Shown piece after piece: positions 10,849 through 18,003 of a stretch of DNA of 64,000 bases. Where the stretch lies: assembly GCA_016861185.1 (NCBI GenBank), contig BOKW01000003.1, positions 186,001 to 250,000 of the forward strand, given 5' to 3'. Origin of the DNA: Betaproteobacteria bacterium (GTDB lineage Bacteria; Pseudomonadota; Gammaproteobacteria; Burkholderiales; Burkholderiaceae_F). A program made the position numbers and the translations under genes. How positions within the stretch are numbered: position 1 is the stretch's first letter; each line of letters begins with the position of its first letter. A model generated the notes under the pieces. The model was not told the DNA's origin and made no database searches. It saw nothing but the letters and a program-made list of their open reading frames with translations.

Positions 10849-11412
10849 ATGCCCCGCCCCGACCCGCGCGCGCTGACCGACGGCGAGTGCGCAGCGGTGG
10901 CGCAGGGCGGCGATCGCGACGCGTTCGGCGAACTGGTGCGCCGCTACCAGGACCGGCTGTACCGCTACGTGCTGCGGCTGGTCGGCCAGCCGGACGAGGC
11001 GGTCGAGCTGGTGCAGGAGGCGTTCGTCCGCGCCTGGCAGGCGCTGCCGCAGTGGCGGCCCGAGGCGCAATGGCAGACGTGGCTGTACCGGATCGCCAGC
11101 AACGTCGCGCTCGACGCCTTGCGCCGGCGGCGCATCGTCGAGTTCGCGCCGCTCGAAGAGGACTTCGACGCGGCGTCGGACGAACCCGATCCGCAGCGCC
11201 GCCTCGAGCTGAAGCAGGAGCTCGAAGCGCTCGCGGCGGGGCTGGCGAAGCTGTCGCACGAGCACCGCGAAATCCTGCTGCTGAGGGAACAGGAGAACAT
11301 GTCGTACGAAGAGATCGGCACCGTGCTGGGACTGTCGGAAGGAACCGTCAAGTCGCGGCTCGCCCGCGCGCGTGCCGCGCTCATCGAAAGCTTTCCGGGG
11401 AGAGCGCGATGA
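10849..11412 (+). CDS. RNA polymerase sigma factor, ECF subfamily
   Basis: 187 residues. Region 2 is visible at about 20-85 (FGELVRRYQDRLYRYVL, then VQEAFVRAWQALPQW, which fits -10 recognition). Region 4 is at about 125-180 (LSHEHREILLLRE, then YEEIGTVLGLSEGTVKSRL, a helix-turn-helix reading the -35 element). Regions 1.1 and 3 are absent, as in ECF factors. It overlaps the anti-sigma gene by ATGA. The GGAAC-N16-CGTT promoter upstream indicates autoregulation. Confidence 0.95.
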   Translation: MPRPDPRALTDGECAAVAQGGDRDAFGELVRRYQDRLYRYVLRLVGQPDEAVELVQEAFVRAWQALPQWRPEAQWQTWLYRIASNVALDALRRRRIVEFAPLEEDFDAASDEPDPQRRLELKQELEALAAGLAKLSHEHREILLLREQENMSYEEIGTVLGLSEGTVKSRLARARAALIESFPGRAR

Positions 11413-11852
11413 AAGAGAACACGCAAGGCTGCCCGCGCATCGACGCGCTGTCGGCGCTGATCGACGAAGCGCTCGCGGCCGAGGCCGCGGCCGAGATCCG
11501 CACGCACGCTGCGACCTGCCCGCTCTGCGGCGCCGCGCTCGCCGACCTGCACCGCGTACGCACCGCGTTCGCGCGCATGCCGATGCCCGTGCTCGGCCGC
11601 GACCTCGCAGCCGAGATCGGCCGGCGCATCGACGCCGCGCGCCCCGCGGCAGCGCGTCCGCGCGGGCGCGTGCGCTGGGGGTGGACCGCGGCGCCGGTGG
11701 CGGCGGGCGGCGCGCTTGCGCTCTCCTTCGGCGTGCTGCTCGGCAGCCTGCTCGTGGCCGGCGGCTCGGTCGCCACGCCGCGTGCCGGACTCGAAGCCTT
11801 CGCGACCGTGCCGCCGGGCGGCATCTGCCTCGCGCCGGCCTGCCTGCGATAG
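11409..11852 (+). CDS. Anti-sigma factor with zinc-finger (ZAS-like) domain
   Basis: 147 residues, start ATG sharing four bases with the sigma stop. The N-terminal cytoplasmic part carries HAATCPLC, the HxxxCxxC zinc motif of ZAS anti-sigma factors. A single membrane helix lies near residues 95-118 (VAAGGALALSFGVLLGSLLV), followed by a short outside tail with two Cys (GGICLAPACLR). It should bind and hold the ECF sigma at the membrane. The two Cys of the tail could sense redox or metal. Confidence 0.88.
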   Translation: MKENTQGCPRIDALSALIDEALAAEAAAEIRTHAATCPLCGAALADLHRVRTAFARMPMPVLGRDLAAEIGRRIDAARPAAARPRGRVRWGWTAAPVAAGGALALSFGVLLGSLLVAGGSVATPRAGLEAFATVPPGGICLAPACLR

Positions 11853-11862
11853 GGATCGAACG

Positions 11863-12336
11863 ATGAAACGCAACTGGCTCGTCTTCGCGCTTGCCGCTTC
11901 GGTGCTGATCAACCTCGGGGTGGCGGCCGGTGTCGGCTATCGGCTGGCCGACCGCGGCAGCGACGGCCAGCGCCAGCTCTTCGGCATGCCGCACGGCAAC
12001 CTGCCCGACTACCTCGGGCTCACCGCCGAACAGCGCATGCAGTGGGAAAAGCTCGAACAGGGCTTCGTCGCCGAGCTGGACCGCGACTTCGCCGAAGTCT
12101 CCGCGCGGCGCGAGCGGCTGATCCGGCTCGTTCTCGCCGATGCGCCCGATGCGGCCGCGATCGAAGCCGAGCGCGCCGCGATCTTCGCCGCGCAGGAACG
12201 CCAGCAGCGCCGCGTGATCGCGCAACTGCTGCAGGAGCGCGCGCTGCTGACGGCCGCGCAGCGCGAGAAGCTCGCCGAGCTGCTGATTCGCCAAAGCGCG
12301 ACGGTCGACGCGCCGGCGCGGGGCGGGCATCGGTAA
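11863..12336 (+). CDS. Spy/CnrX-like periplasmic heavy-metal sensor
   Basis: 157 residues. An N-terminal anchor (NWLVFALAASVLINLGVAAG) is followed by a mostly helical periplasmic domain with LGLTAEQRMQWEKLEQGF and repeated Arg/Glu-rich helices. This is the LTxxQ-like pattern of the Spy/CnrX/ZraP group. It sits 10 bp after the anti-sigma gene, so the unit sigma, anti-sigma and sensor resembles metal or envelope-stress ECF systems such as cnrYXH. The metal is not known; few His or Met are present besides MPHGNLPDY. Confidence 0.82.
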   Translation: MKRNWLVFALAASVLINLGVAAGVGYRLADRGSDGQRQLFGMPHGNLPDYLGLTAEQRMQWEKLEQGFVAELDRDFAEVSARRERLIRLVLADAPDAAAIEAERAAIFAAQERQQRRVIAQLLQERALLTAAQREKLAELLIRQSATVDAPARGGHR

Positions 12337-12445
12337 GCGGCAACCTCGCCTCCTTCTTCCCGTTCGCCCTGACCGCGTCCTGAGCCTGTCGAAGGAACCC
12401 GTCGAAGGGCATGTAGCGCACGGGACGGATGATTCCCCCGTTGCG

Positions 12446-12501
12446 CCGTTCGTGTTTCGACAGGCCCGTCCTGAGCTTGCCGAAGGGGTCAACACGAACG
12501 G
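12446..12501. repeat. Dispersed palindromic repeat (TTCGACAGGC family), copy 1
   Basis: Perfect 11-bp arms CCGTTCGTGTT (12446-12456) and AACACGAACGG (12491-12501) enclose TTCGACAGG and a CCTGAGCTTGCCGAAGG segment. A related half (CCTGAGCCTGTCGAAGG) lies just before, near 12380. A sister element is at 13908-13938. It lies between the sensor gene and the second ECF promoter and may end the first transcript. Confidence 0.75.
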
Positions 12502-12514
12502 AACTCGGTGGCAG

Positions 12515-12539
12515 GGAACATTTCGGAATTCCGTTCGTT
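12515..12539 (+). promoter_or_regulatory. Second ECF-type promoter, same geometry as 10803-10827
   Basis: GGAAC at 12515-12519, 16 bp, CGTT at 12536-12539. The blocks GGAACATTTC and CGTTCGTT are identical to those before the sigma gene. It is 60 bp before the His-rich exported protein gene, so that gene is a predicted target of the local ECF sigma. Confidence 0.72.
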
Positions 12540-12599
12540 GAACGAATGAACGGAGCGCACGGTGCGCTCCGGACGAACCGAAACGAAGGAATCGCCAAC

Positions 12600-13091
12600 A
12601 TGAAGACCCGAGTTCTCTCCCAGGCCGTCGCCGCCGTTTTCGCCACCGTGCTGCTCGGCGCGACCGCACCCGCATTCGCCGCCGACGCGCATTCGCACGG
12701 CCACGGCGCCGCGCCGCAGAAGCTCACGCTCGATCACGGCAAGAAGTGGACGACCGACGCGCCGCTGCGCACGGGCATGCAAAAGATCCGCGACGCAATC
12801 GCGCCGCAGCTCGACGCGATCCACACCGGCAAGCTGCCGGCCGCGCAGTACGCCGCGCTCGCCGCGGCGATCGATGCCGAGATCGCCGGCATCGTGCAGA
12901 ACTGCAAGCTGCCGCCCGAAGCGGACGCCAACCTGCACCTCGTGATCGCGCAGATGATGGAAGGCACCGAGGCGATGCAAGGCAAGAACCCGAAAGCCAA
13001 GCCGCAGACCGGCGCCGTCAAGGTCGTGCAGGCGCTCGACAGCTACGCGAAGTACTTCGATCACGCCGGCTGGAAAGGCCTGAAGCACTGA
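12600..13091 (+). CDS. Exported His-containing protein of unknown function (predicted ECF target)
   Basis: 163 residues, ATG at 12600 with AAGGA eight bases upstream. A clear signal peptide ends about residue 28 (TAPAFAADA), followed by AHSHGHGAA, a possible metal-binding tip. The mature domain (LDHGKKWTTDAPLRTGMQKI...) is helical, with two Cys-poor helices and a central NCKLPPEAD. I recall similar proteins being labelled DnrO-like in some genomes but cannot verify this. It is preceded by a copy of the sigma-operon promoter and followed by the DUF6448-like gene. A role in metal handling or envelope stress is inferred. Confidence 0.8.
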   Translation: MKTRVLSQAVAAVFATVLLGATAPAFAADAHSHGHGAAPQKLTLDHGKKWTTDAPLRTGMQKIRDAIAPQLDAIHTGKLPAAQYAALAAAIDAEIAGIVQNCKLPPEADANLHLVIAQMMEGTEAMQGKNPKAKPQTGAVKVVQALDSYAKYFDHAGWKGLKH

Positions 13092-13152
13092 GTCGGCCAA
13101 GCGGGCGCCGCGTGTGACGCGCGCCCGCCGGCGACGCAGACAGGAGTTCCCC

Positions 13153-13869
13153 ATGTTCACATTCAAGTTCAAGCGCGCCCATCTCCGGTGGGCGTGGACG
13201 CTGGCCGCGGTCGCCGTCGCGTTGCTGACGCAGCAACTGTTCGGCTTCGATCCGGCCGCGGCGCTGCCGGGCAGCGAGCTGTTCGGTCCGGGCGGCGCCG
13301 GACTGCTGTTCTGGAGCCTCGGCCACTGCGACACGCTCGACGGCCCGCTGGTGACGCTGGCGCGCCGCGCGCTCGACCAGGGCGACGTGCGCCCGGTGCT
13401 GGCGTGGGTCCGGCCCGACGACGAAGCCGAGGTACGCCGCGCGTTCGATCACGCGCAATCGGTGCGCAAGCTCGGCGCCGAAGCGCGCGAACTGGCCGAC
13501 ACGCACTTCCTCGAAACGCTGGTGCGCGTGCACCGCGCCGGCGAAGGCGCGCCGTACACGGGGCTGAAGCCGGCCGGGCTCGACCTCGGACCCGCGGTGC
13601 CGGCCGCGGACAAGTCGCTCGACAGCGGCAGTCCGGAGGAAGTACTGCACCTGCTGACCGACGCGATCCGCCAGGGCGTGCATCGGCGCTTCCTCGCGGC
13701 TCGCCGTGCGCGTCACTTCGACGTGCGCGACGTCGCCGCCGGACGCGATTACGTCGCGGCTTACGTCGACTACGTGCACTACGTCGAGAAGCTCTGGGAT
13801 GCCGCACGCGGGGCCGGCCATGCGCACGGCGAACACGCGGCGGCTGCGCACGCGCACGTGCATCACTGA
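13153..13869 (+). CDS. DUF6448-like exported protein with His-rich tail
   Basis: 238 residues, ATG at 13153 behind AGGAG (13142). An N-terminal hydrophobic segment (WAWTLAAVAVALLTQQLFG) is followed by GHCDTLDGPLVTLARRAL and by GEGAPYTGLKPAG. I associate this pattern with DUF6448 proteins (recall, not checked). The C-terminus is strongly His-rich (HAHGEHAAAAHAHVHH), suggesting metal binding. It lies 61 bp after another His-containing exported protein, probably in the same ECF-controlled transcript. Its role is unknown. Confidence 0.78.
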   Translation: MFTFKFKRAHLRWAWTLAAVAVALLTQQLFGFDPAAALPGSELFGPGGAGLLFWSLGHCDTLDGPLVTLARRALDQGDVRPVLAWVRPDDEAEVRRAFDHAQSVRKLGAEARELADTHFLETLVRVHRAGEGAPYTGLKPAGLDLGPAVPAADKSLDSGSPEEVLHLLTDAIRQGVHRRFLAARRARHFDVRDVAAGRDYVAAYVDYVHYVEKLWDAARGAGHAHGEHAAAAHAHVHH

Positions 13870-13907
13870 GTGGCGCGTGTCAAGCGTCGGAACCAAGTAG
13901 AGAGGGC

Positions 13908-13938
13908 CGTTCGTGCTGAGCCCGTCGAAGCACGAACG
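13908..13938. repeat. Dispersed palindromic repeat (TTCGACAGGC family), copy 2
   Basis: Perfect 10-bp arms CGTTCGTGCT and AGCACGAACG with an 11-bp loop (GAGCCCGTCGA). A further degenerate CTTCGACAGGCACAGG half is near 13988-14003. It lies between convergent genes and could terminate both. It belongs to the same family as 12446-12501. Confidence 0.75.
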
Positions 13939-14048
13939 CCAAACATGCAGCCCGCTCGCATGAGGAAGTTCGCCCCTCGACAAGCTCCTTCGACAGGCAC
14001 AGGACGCGGTCAGGGCGAACGGACACTCTTGAAGGGACGCTCTTTCCC

Positions 14049-14501
14049 CTAGCTCGAACCCGGCAACCGTTCGAGCACCGCGCGCAACAGCCGGCGCAGG
14101 CGCGGGAACTCGATCGCGTCGAGCGAATGCTTCAGTTCGGTCGCCAGTTCGACTTCGCCTTCGATGACGAGCCGGCGCTGGAAGAACAGCGTATCGGCGT
14201 CGGCCGTGCCGGCGGCGATCGCGGCGAAGTCGGCCGCCGTCGCGGCGAGCTTCAGGTCGGGCCGGCCGGCCGAGCCCATCGCCACGCAGCGGCTGCCCTG
14301 CACGCGGAACGCGAACTCGAAGGCGACATCGGTGACGACGATCGCGACCGACTTGCCGTGCAGTTTGCCGCGCAGGTCCGCGGGCAGGCGGTCGATGACG
14401 AGAAGGTTCAACCCGCTCGCGAGCGCGAACGACCCCGGATAACGCGGCAGCCAGCGCGGCAGCGGCGGCAGGGCGAGTCGGTGTTCATGCGTCGCGTTCA
14501 T
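14049..14501 (-). CDS. ubiT: Ubiquinone biosynthesis accessory protein UbiT (SCP2 domain)
   Basis: 150 residues with an SCP2-type lipid-binding fold (ALASGLNLLVIDRL, GSAGRPDLKLAATAADFAAI, then LFFQRRLVIEGEVELATELK). UbiT binds polyprenyl lipids and is needed for oxygen-independent ubiquinone synthesis. It follows ubiV with 10 bp between, in the order ubiU-ubiV-ubiT on the minus strand. Identification rests on the domain plus the diagnostic neighbours. Confidence 0.9.
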   Translation of the reverse strand: MNATHEHRLALPPLPRWLPRYPGSFALASGLNLLVIDRLPADLRGKLHGKSVAIVVTDVAFEFAFRVQGSRCVAMGSAGRPDLKLAATAADFAAIAAGTADADTLFFQRRLVIEGEVELATELKHSLDAIEFPRLRRLLRAVLERLPGSS

Positions 14502-14511
14502 TGGAAGTCAC

Positions 14512-15447
14512 TCAGTGCATCACGGCCGCGAGGGCGCGGCCGGGCTGGCCGTGCCAGTAGCCGTTCGCGGCGATCGGCTCGCTCACGCGCGCCTGCGCGA
14601 GCGCTTCGTCGGCCGCCATTTCGCCGCGCCGCACGGCGTCGAACAGTGCGACGATACGCGCGGTGCCGATCGACTGCGGGCTGATCCGCGCGCAGCCGAT
14701 GCCGACCTCGGCGAACCGCGGCAGTTCGTCGAGCAGCGTCATCGGCTGCGCCGACTGCGTCTGGATGCCGTTCATCGTGAACAGCGGCTCGCCCTCCTGC
14801 GTGGCGAGCGCGATGCCGTCCGGATGGCGGATGCAGCGGTATTCGCAGTGATCTTTCGACAGGTTGTGGTAGCGCGCGGTGAAGCAGCGCGCCGACATCG
14901 CGAGCGGCAGTCGGCCGTGCGCGATCACCTCGACCTCGATCGGCGCGGCGAGCTCCTGCCGCAGCGTCGCGATGCCGGCCGAAGGCAACTCGATCGGCGC
15001 GACCCAGCGCACCGCGCCGGCGTCCTGCAGCAGCTTCAGCGTGTCGGCGTTGTAGACGTTGAGGAACGGCCCGGCCACGAACGGGCCGCGGCCCGCCAGC
15101 AGGTTCACCGCGTTCATGTCGTTCGCCTCGACGCGGAAGCGCGGCGACTGCTCGACCACGCCGCGCACCGCACGCAGGTCGGCTTCGGCCTCGATCAGCC
15201 CGAGCGTCGAAAGCACGACTTCCTTGCCGGCGCCGGCGAGCTGCGCGCCGATGTCGATCCAGTCCGCCAGCCGCAGCTCGTGGCGCTTCGAGCAGACGGT
15301 CTCGCCGAGGTAGACGACTTCGACCGGCCAGCCCGCGACCTCGCGATAGAACGCCAGCGTCTGTTCGCGCGGCCAGTAATAAGGCAGCGGGCCGAGGGTG
15401 AGCCTCGGTGCGTTGGTGCGCGGTGACGATTGGGCGGGAAGATTCAT
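14512..15447 (-). CDS. ubiV: Ubiquinone biosynthesis protein UbiV (U32 peptidase family, 4Fe-4S)
   Basis: 311 residues, similar to E. coli YhbV/UbiV through its length (LGPLPYYWPRE, VYLGETVCSKR, LPLAMSARCFTAR, NGIQTQSAQ). The four cluster Cys are C52, C188, C201 and C205. The 13 and 4 residue spacing of the last three matches E. coli UbiV. With UbiU it performs the O2-independent hydroxylations of the ubiquinone ring. It is 34 bp after ubiU and shares its promoter. Confidence 0.94.
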   Translation of the reverse strand: MNLPAQSSPRTNAPRLTLGPLPYYWPREQTLAFYREVAGWPVEVVYLGETVCSKRHELRLADWIDIGAQLAGAGKEVVLSTLGLIEAEADLRAVRGVVEQSPRFRVEANDMNAVNLLAGRGPFVAGPFLNVYNADTLKLLQDAGAVRWVAPIELPSAGIATLRQELAAPIEVEVIAHGRLPLAMSARCFTARYHNLSKDHCEYRCIRHPDGIALATQEGEPLFTMNGIQTQSAQPMTLLDELPRFAEVGIGCARISPQSIGTARIVALFDAVRRGEMAADEALAQARVSEPIAANGYWHGQPGRALAAVMH

Positions 15448-15481
15448 GAGTCGCTCGTGCGAACCGCGGAGTTGAGACGAT

Positions 15482-16477
15482 CTACTTCCACGGCCGGTGA
15501 TACGCGCCGAGGGTGCACTGGCGGCCTTCGGCGACCGACGCCAGTTCGCCCTGCCAGTCGGGCCGCACGCGCCAGCGCGTGCCCTCCTTCGCCGCGGCGT
15601 CGATCGCGTCGCGCCACACGCGCGTGACCTTGGCGACGTACGCGGGGCTGCGCTGGCGGCCTTCGATCTTGATCGCGCGCACGCCGATCGCGGCGAGCCT
15701 GGGCAGCAGCTCGACCGTGTTGAGGCTGGTCGGCTCCTCGAACGGGTAGTAGGTGTCGCCCTCGACCGTGTAGCGGCCGCGGCACAGCGTCGGGTAGCCG
15801 GTCGCCTCGTCGGGGCGGAAGCGGTCGACCAGCACGCCGTTCAGCCGCGACTCGGTGTGCGTCGGCGTCTGCGCCCAGCGGATCGCCCACGCGGGCGAAC
15901 ATGCGCCCTTGGTGTTCGGCGACTCGCCGGTCACGTACGACGACAGCGCGCAGCGGCCCTCGACCATGATGCACAGGCTGCCGAAGCCGAACACCTCGAT
16001 TTCGACCGGCGTGTTGGCCACGACCTGCTCGACCTGCGCCAGCGACAGCACGCGCGGCAGCACCGCGCGCGCGATGCCGAAGCGCTCGCGGTAGAAGTTG
16101 ATCGCCTCGTAGCTCGTCGCCGACGCCTGCACCGAAAGATGCAGCCGCACCTGCGGGTGCGTGCGGCGCGCGTAGTCCATCAGCCCCATGTCGGCGACGA
16201 TCAGCGCGTCGGCGCCGAAGTCGACCGCGCGATCGACCGCGCGCCGCCACAGCTCGCCCTGTCCCGGCTGCGGGAAGGTGTTCAGCGCGACCAGCACGTG
16301 GCGGCCGCGCGCGTGCGCGTAGCGCACACCTTCGGCGAGCGCGTTGTCGTCGAAGTTCAGCCCCGCGAAGTTGCGCGCGTTGGTCGCGTCGCGGAAGCCG
16401 AGGTAGACGTCGTCGGCGCCGTTGTCGACGGCGGCCTTGAGCGCCGGCAGGGTGCCGGCCGGACAGACGAGTCGCAT
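15482..16477 (-). CDS. ubiU: Ubiquinone biosynthesis protein UbiU (U32 peptidase family, 4Fe-4S)
   Basis: 331 residues from ATG at 16477 (MRLVCPAGTLPALKAAVDNG). It matches E. coli UbiU strongly, and the four cluster Cys fall at C169, C176, C193 and C232, the same numbering as in E. coli. The GRCALSSYVTGESPN and EGRQRSPAYV motifs are intact. It forms the UbiU-UbiV heterodimer that hydroxylates the ring anaerobically, probably with prephenate as oxygen donor (established for E. coli). First gene of ubiUVT, with an FNR-like box 84 bp upstream. Confidence 0.95.
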   Translation of the reverse strand: MRLVCPAGTLPALKAAVDNGADDVYLGFRDATNARNFAGLNFDDNALAEGVRYAHARGRHVLVALNTFPQPGQGELWRRAVDRAVDFGADALIVADMGLMDYARRTHPQVRLHLSVQASATSYEAINFYRERFGIARAVLPRVLSLAQVEQVVANTPVEIEVFGFGSLCIMVEGRCALSSYVTGESPNTKGACSPAWAIRWAQTPTHTESRLNGVLVDRFRPDEATGYPTLCRGRYTVEGDTYYPFEEPTSLNTVELLPRLAAIGVRAIKIEGRQRSPAYVAKVTRVWRDAIDAAAKEGTRWRVRPDWQGELASVAEGRQCTLGAYHRPWK

Positions 16478-16528
16478 GAATGCTGCGGGCGGGCTGCGAG
16501 GCCCGCGCGGATCGATCGAGCCCGCGAA

Positions 16529-16568
16529 ACTAAACCTCGCGGCGGCCGGCGCCTTTAAGCCAGATCAA
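16529..16568 (-). promoter_or_regulatory. Possible FNR/DNR-dependent promoter of ubiUVT
   Basis: TTAAGCCAGATCAA at 16555-16568 matches TTGAT-N4-ATCAA at eight of ten positions. On the minus strand TTTAGT at 16534-16529 can serve as the -10 box, which would put the site centre near -41, the class II position. Anaerobic control of ubiUV by FNR is known in E. coli. The same logic is inferred here. Confidence 0.45.
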
Positions 16569-16594
16569 CAATGGCCCGCGCGCTGACCGCACCC

Positions 16595-17539
16595 CTACCC
16601 CTTCGCCACCACCGCCGCCATCGGCTTCTCGTTGACGATCAACTGGAACACGTCGGGCCGGCTGTAGTGGCCGGCGGCGTCGAAGTCGAACTTGCCGCGG
16701 CCGATCTCGTCGAGGTCCAGATCCGCGGTCAGGATCGTCTCGCCGTCGAAGTGCGGGCCGGCGAGCACCTTGCCGAGCGGGCTGACGATGGCACTCCCCC
16801 CGCGCATCAGCACGGCGTCCGGCGAGTCGCCGAGCGACACGCGCACGCTCTCCGGAAAGTCCTTGCGGCGCAGGAACTGGCAGGCGGTCAGCACGAAGCA
16901 GCGCCCTTCGAGCGCGACGTGCCGCATCGACGGCAGCCAGGTGTCGCGGTCGTCGGCGGTCGGCGCGCAGTAGAGCTGAACGTTCTTCGCGTACATCGCC
17001 ATGCGCAGCATCGGCATGTAGTTCTCCCAGCAGATCACCGAGCCGATGCGCCCGTACGGGCTGTCGATCACCGTGAGCGTGGAGCCGTCGCCGAAGCCCC
17101 AGATCATCCGTTCCATCGCGGTGGGCATCAGCTTGCGATGCTTGCCGAGCAGCGCGCCGTCGGGACCGAAGAACAGCACCGTGCAGTAGCACGTGCCCAG
17201 CTCGCGCTCGATGACGCCGATGACGAGATAGCAGCGATGCGCGGCCGCCGCTTCGCCGAGCCGCTGCGTGTGCGGTCCGGGTACTTCGATCGCCGCATCG
17301 AGGTACATCCGAAACTCCTCGCGCCCGACCGGATCGCGCGCGCCGACCACCAGCCCGTAGTTCAGCCCCTTCGGATACCCCGGGATGAACGCCTCCGGAA
17401 ACACGACGAGCTTCGCCCCGCCCGCCGCCGCCTCCGCCGTCAGGCGGATCGCCTTGTCGACGCAGGCGTCGGTGTCGAACGGGATCGAGCCGGCCTGGAC
17501 GACGGCGGCGCGGAGGGACTTGGTGGGGGATGTGGACAT
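16595..17539 (-). CDS. Nitrilase (carbon-nitrogen hydrolase family)
   Basis: 314 residues, ATG at 17539. The Glu-Lys-Cys triad is visible: Glu in [11 protein letters not shown], Lys in HRKLMPT, Cys in VICWENYMP, the CWEN form typical of true nitrilases rather than amidases. GKHRKL and the C-terminal [24 protein letters not shown] region are complete. It converts nitriles to acids plus ammonia; the substrate is unknown. The gene stands alone between ubiU and the hicB patch. A link with ipdC-type auxin metabolism is possible but unsupported by linkage. Confidence 0.92.
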   Translation of the reverse strand: MSTSPTKSLRAAVVQAGSIPFDTDACVDKAIRLTAEAAAGGAKLVVFPEAFIPGYPKGLNYGLVVGARDPVGREEFRMYLDAAIEVPGPHTQRLGEAAAAHRCYLVIGVIERELGTCYCTVLFFGPDGALLGKHRKLMPTAMERMIWGFGDGSTLTVIDSPYGRIGSVICWENYMPMLRMAMYAKNVQLYCAPTADDRDTWLPSMRHVALEGRCFVLTACQFLRRKDFPESVRVSLGDSPDAVLMRGGSAIVSPLGKVLAGPHFDGETILTADLDLDEIGRGKFDFDAAGHYSRPDVFQLIVNEKPMAAVVAKG

Positions 17540-17594
17540 GGCGTTTGAGCGAGAAACCGTCAGTTGACGATCGCGGTGCAGCCGGATCGACGGA

Positions 17595-17807
17595 TCATGC
17601 GGCCACCTCGACGTACTCGACGTGACTTGATGGCGCGGGAGTCGGAAGTCCGTCCTCTCGCAGTTCTGCGAGATGAAACTCGATCGCCTCGCGAATCTGG
17701 GCCTCGCACTCTTGGATGGTCGCGCCGGTTGCCACGCACCCGGGAAGGTCAGGCACGTAGGCCGAGCAGTTGCCGTCCGCCTTCTCGATCACGATCGCGT
17801 AACGCAT
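17595..17807 (-). CDS. hicB: HicB-family antitoxin
   Basis: 70 residues, ATG at 17807 just after TGAGGAACGT. The HicB fold is clear: [28 protein letters not shown] followed by the [14 protein letters not shown] helix. It lacks an extra DNA-binding domain, so it is the short form. HicB neutralises the mRNA-cleaving HicA toxin, whose gene normally lies directly upstream as here, but the hicA copy is frameshifted. The antitoxin may now be an orphan. Confidence 0.88.
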   Translation of the reverse strand: MRYAIVIEKADGNCSAYVPDLPGCVATGATIQECEAQIREAIEFHLAELREDGLPTPAPSSHVEYVEVAA

Positions 17808-17814
17808 ACGTTCC

Positions 17815-17960
17815 TCACTTCTTCAGGCTGGCCTGCTTGAATATGCTGTTCAACGTGCCGGGCGCAAGATCGTCGCTCGGCTTTCCCGGGACAGTGACGC
17901 GCCCGGTTTGCTGCGAAGCTTGAACTGCCGATGGCTTCCGCGCGTGGCGACGCGCGGTCC
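17815..17960 (-). pseudogene. hicA: hicA toxin remnant (frameshifted)
   Basis: Read on the minus strand, one frame gives VATRGSHRQFKLRSKPG, including the catalytic-His region of HicA. After a shift near 17899-17904 a second frame gives GRVTVPGKPSDDLAPGTLN and ends KQASLKK. Together they match the C-terminal two thirds of HicA if one base is restored. The N-terminal part upstream is not recognisable. The stop at 17815 overlaps the hicB ribosome-binding region, as expected for a hicA-hicB pair. It could also be a sequencing indel. Confidence 0.75.
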
Positions 17961-18003
17961 TTGTCCGCCGCTCTCGCGAGGGCGTCTAAGCACGGGCCGC
18001 CCG

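Noticed and set aside
9532-12675. 1047-codon minus-strand open frame
   Set aside because: Long antisense frames are common at this GC content. It covers well-supported plus-strand genes and contains only Arg/Ala-rich sequence.
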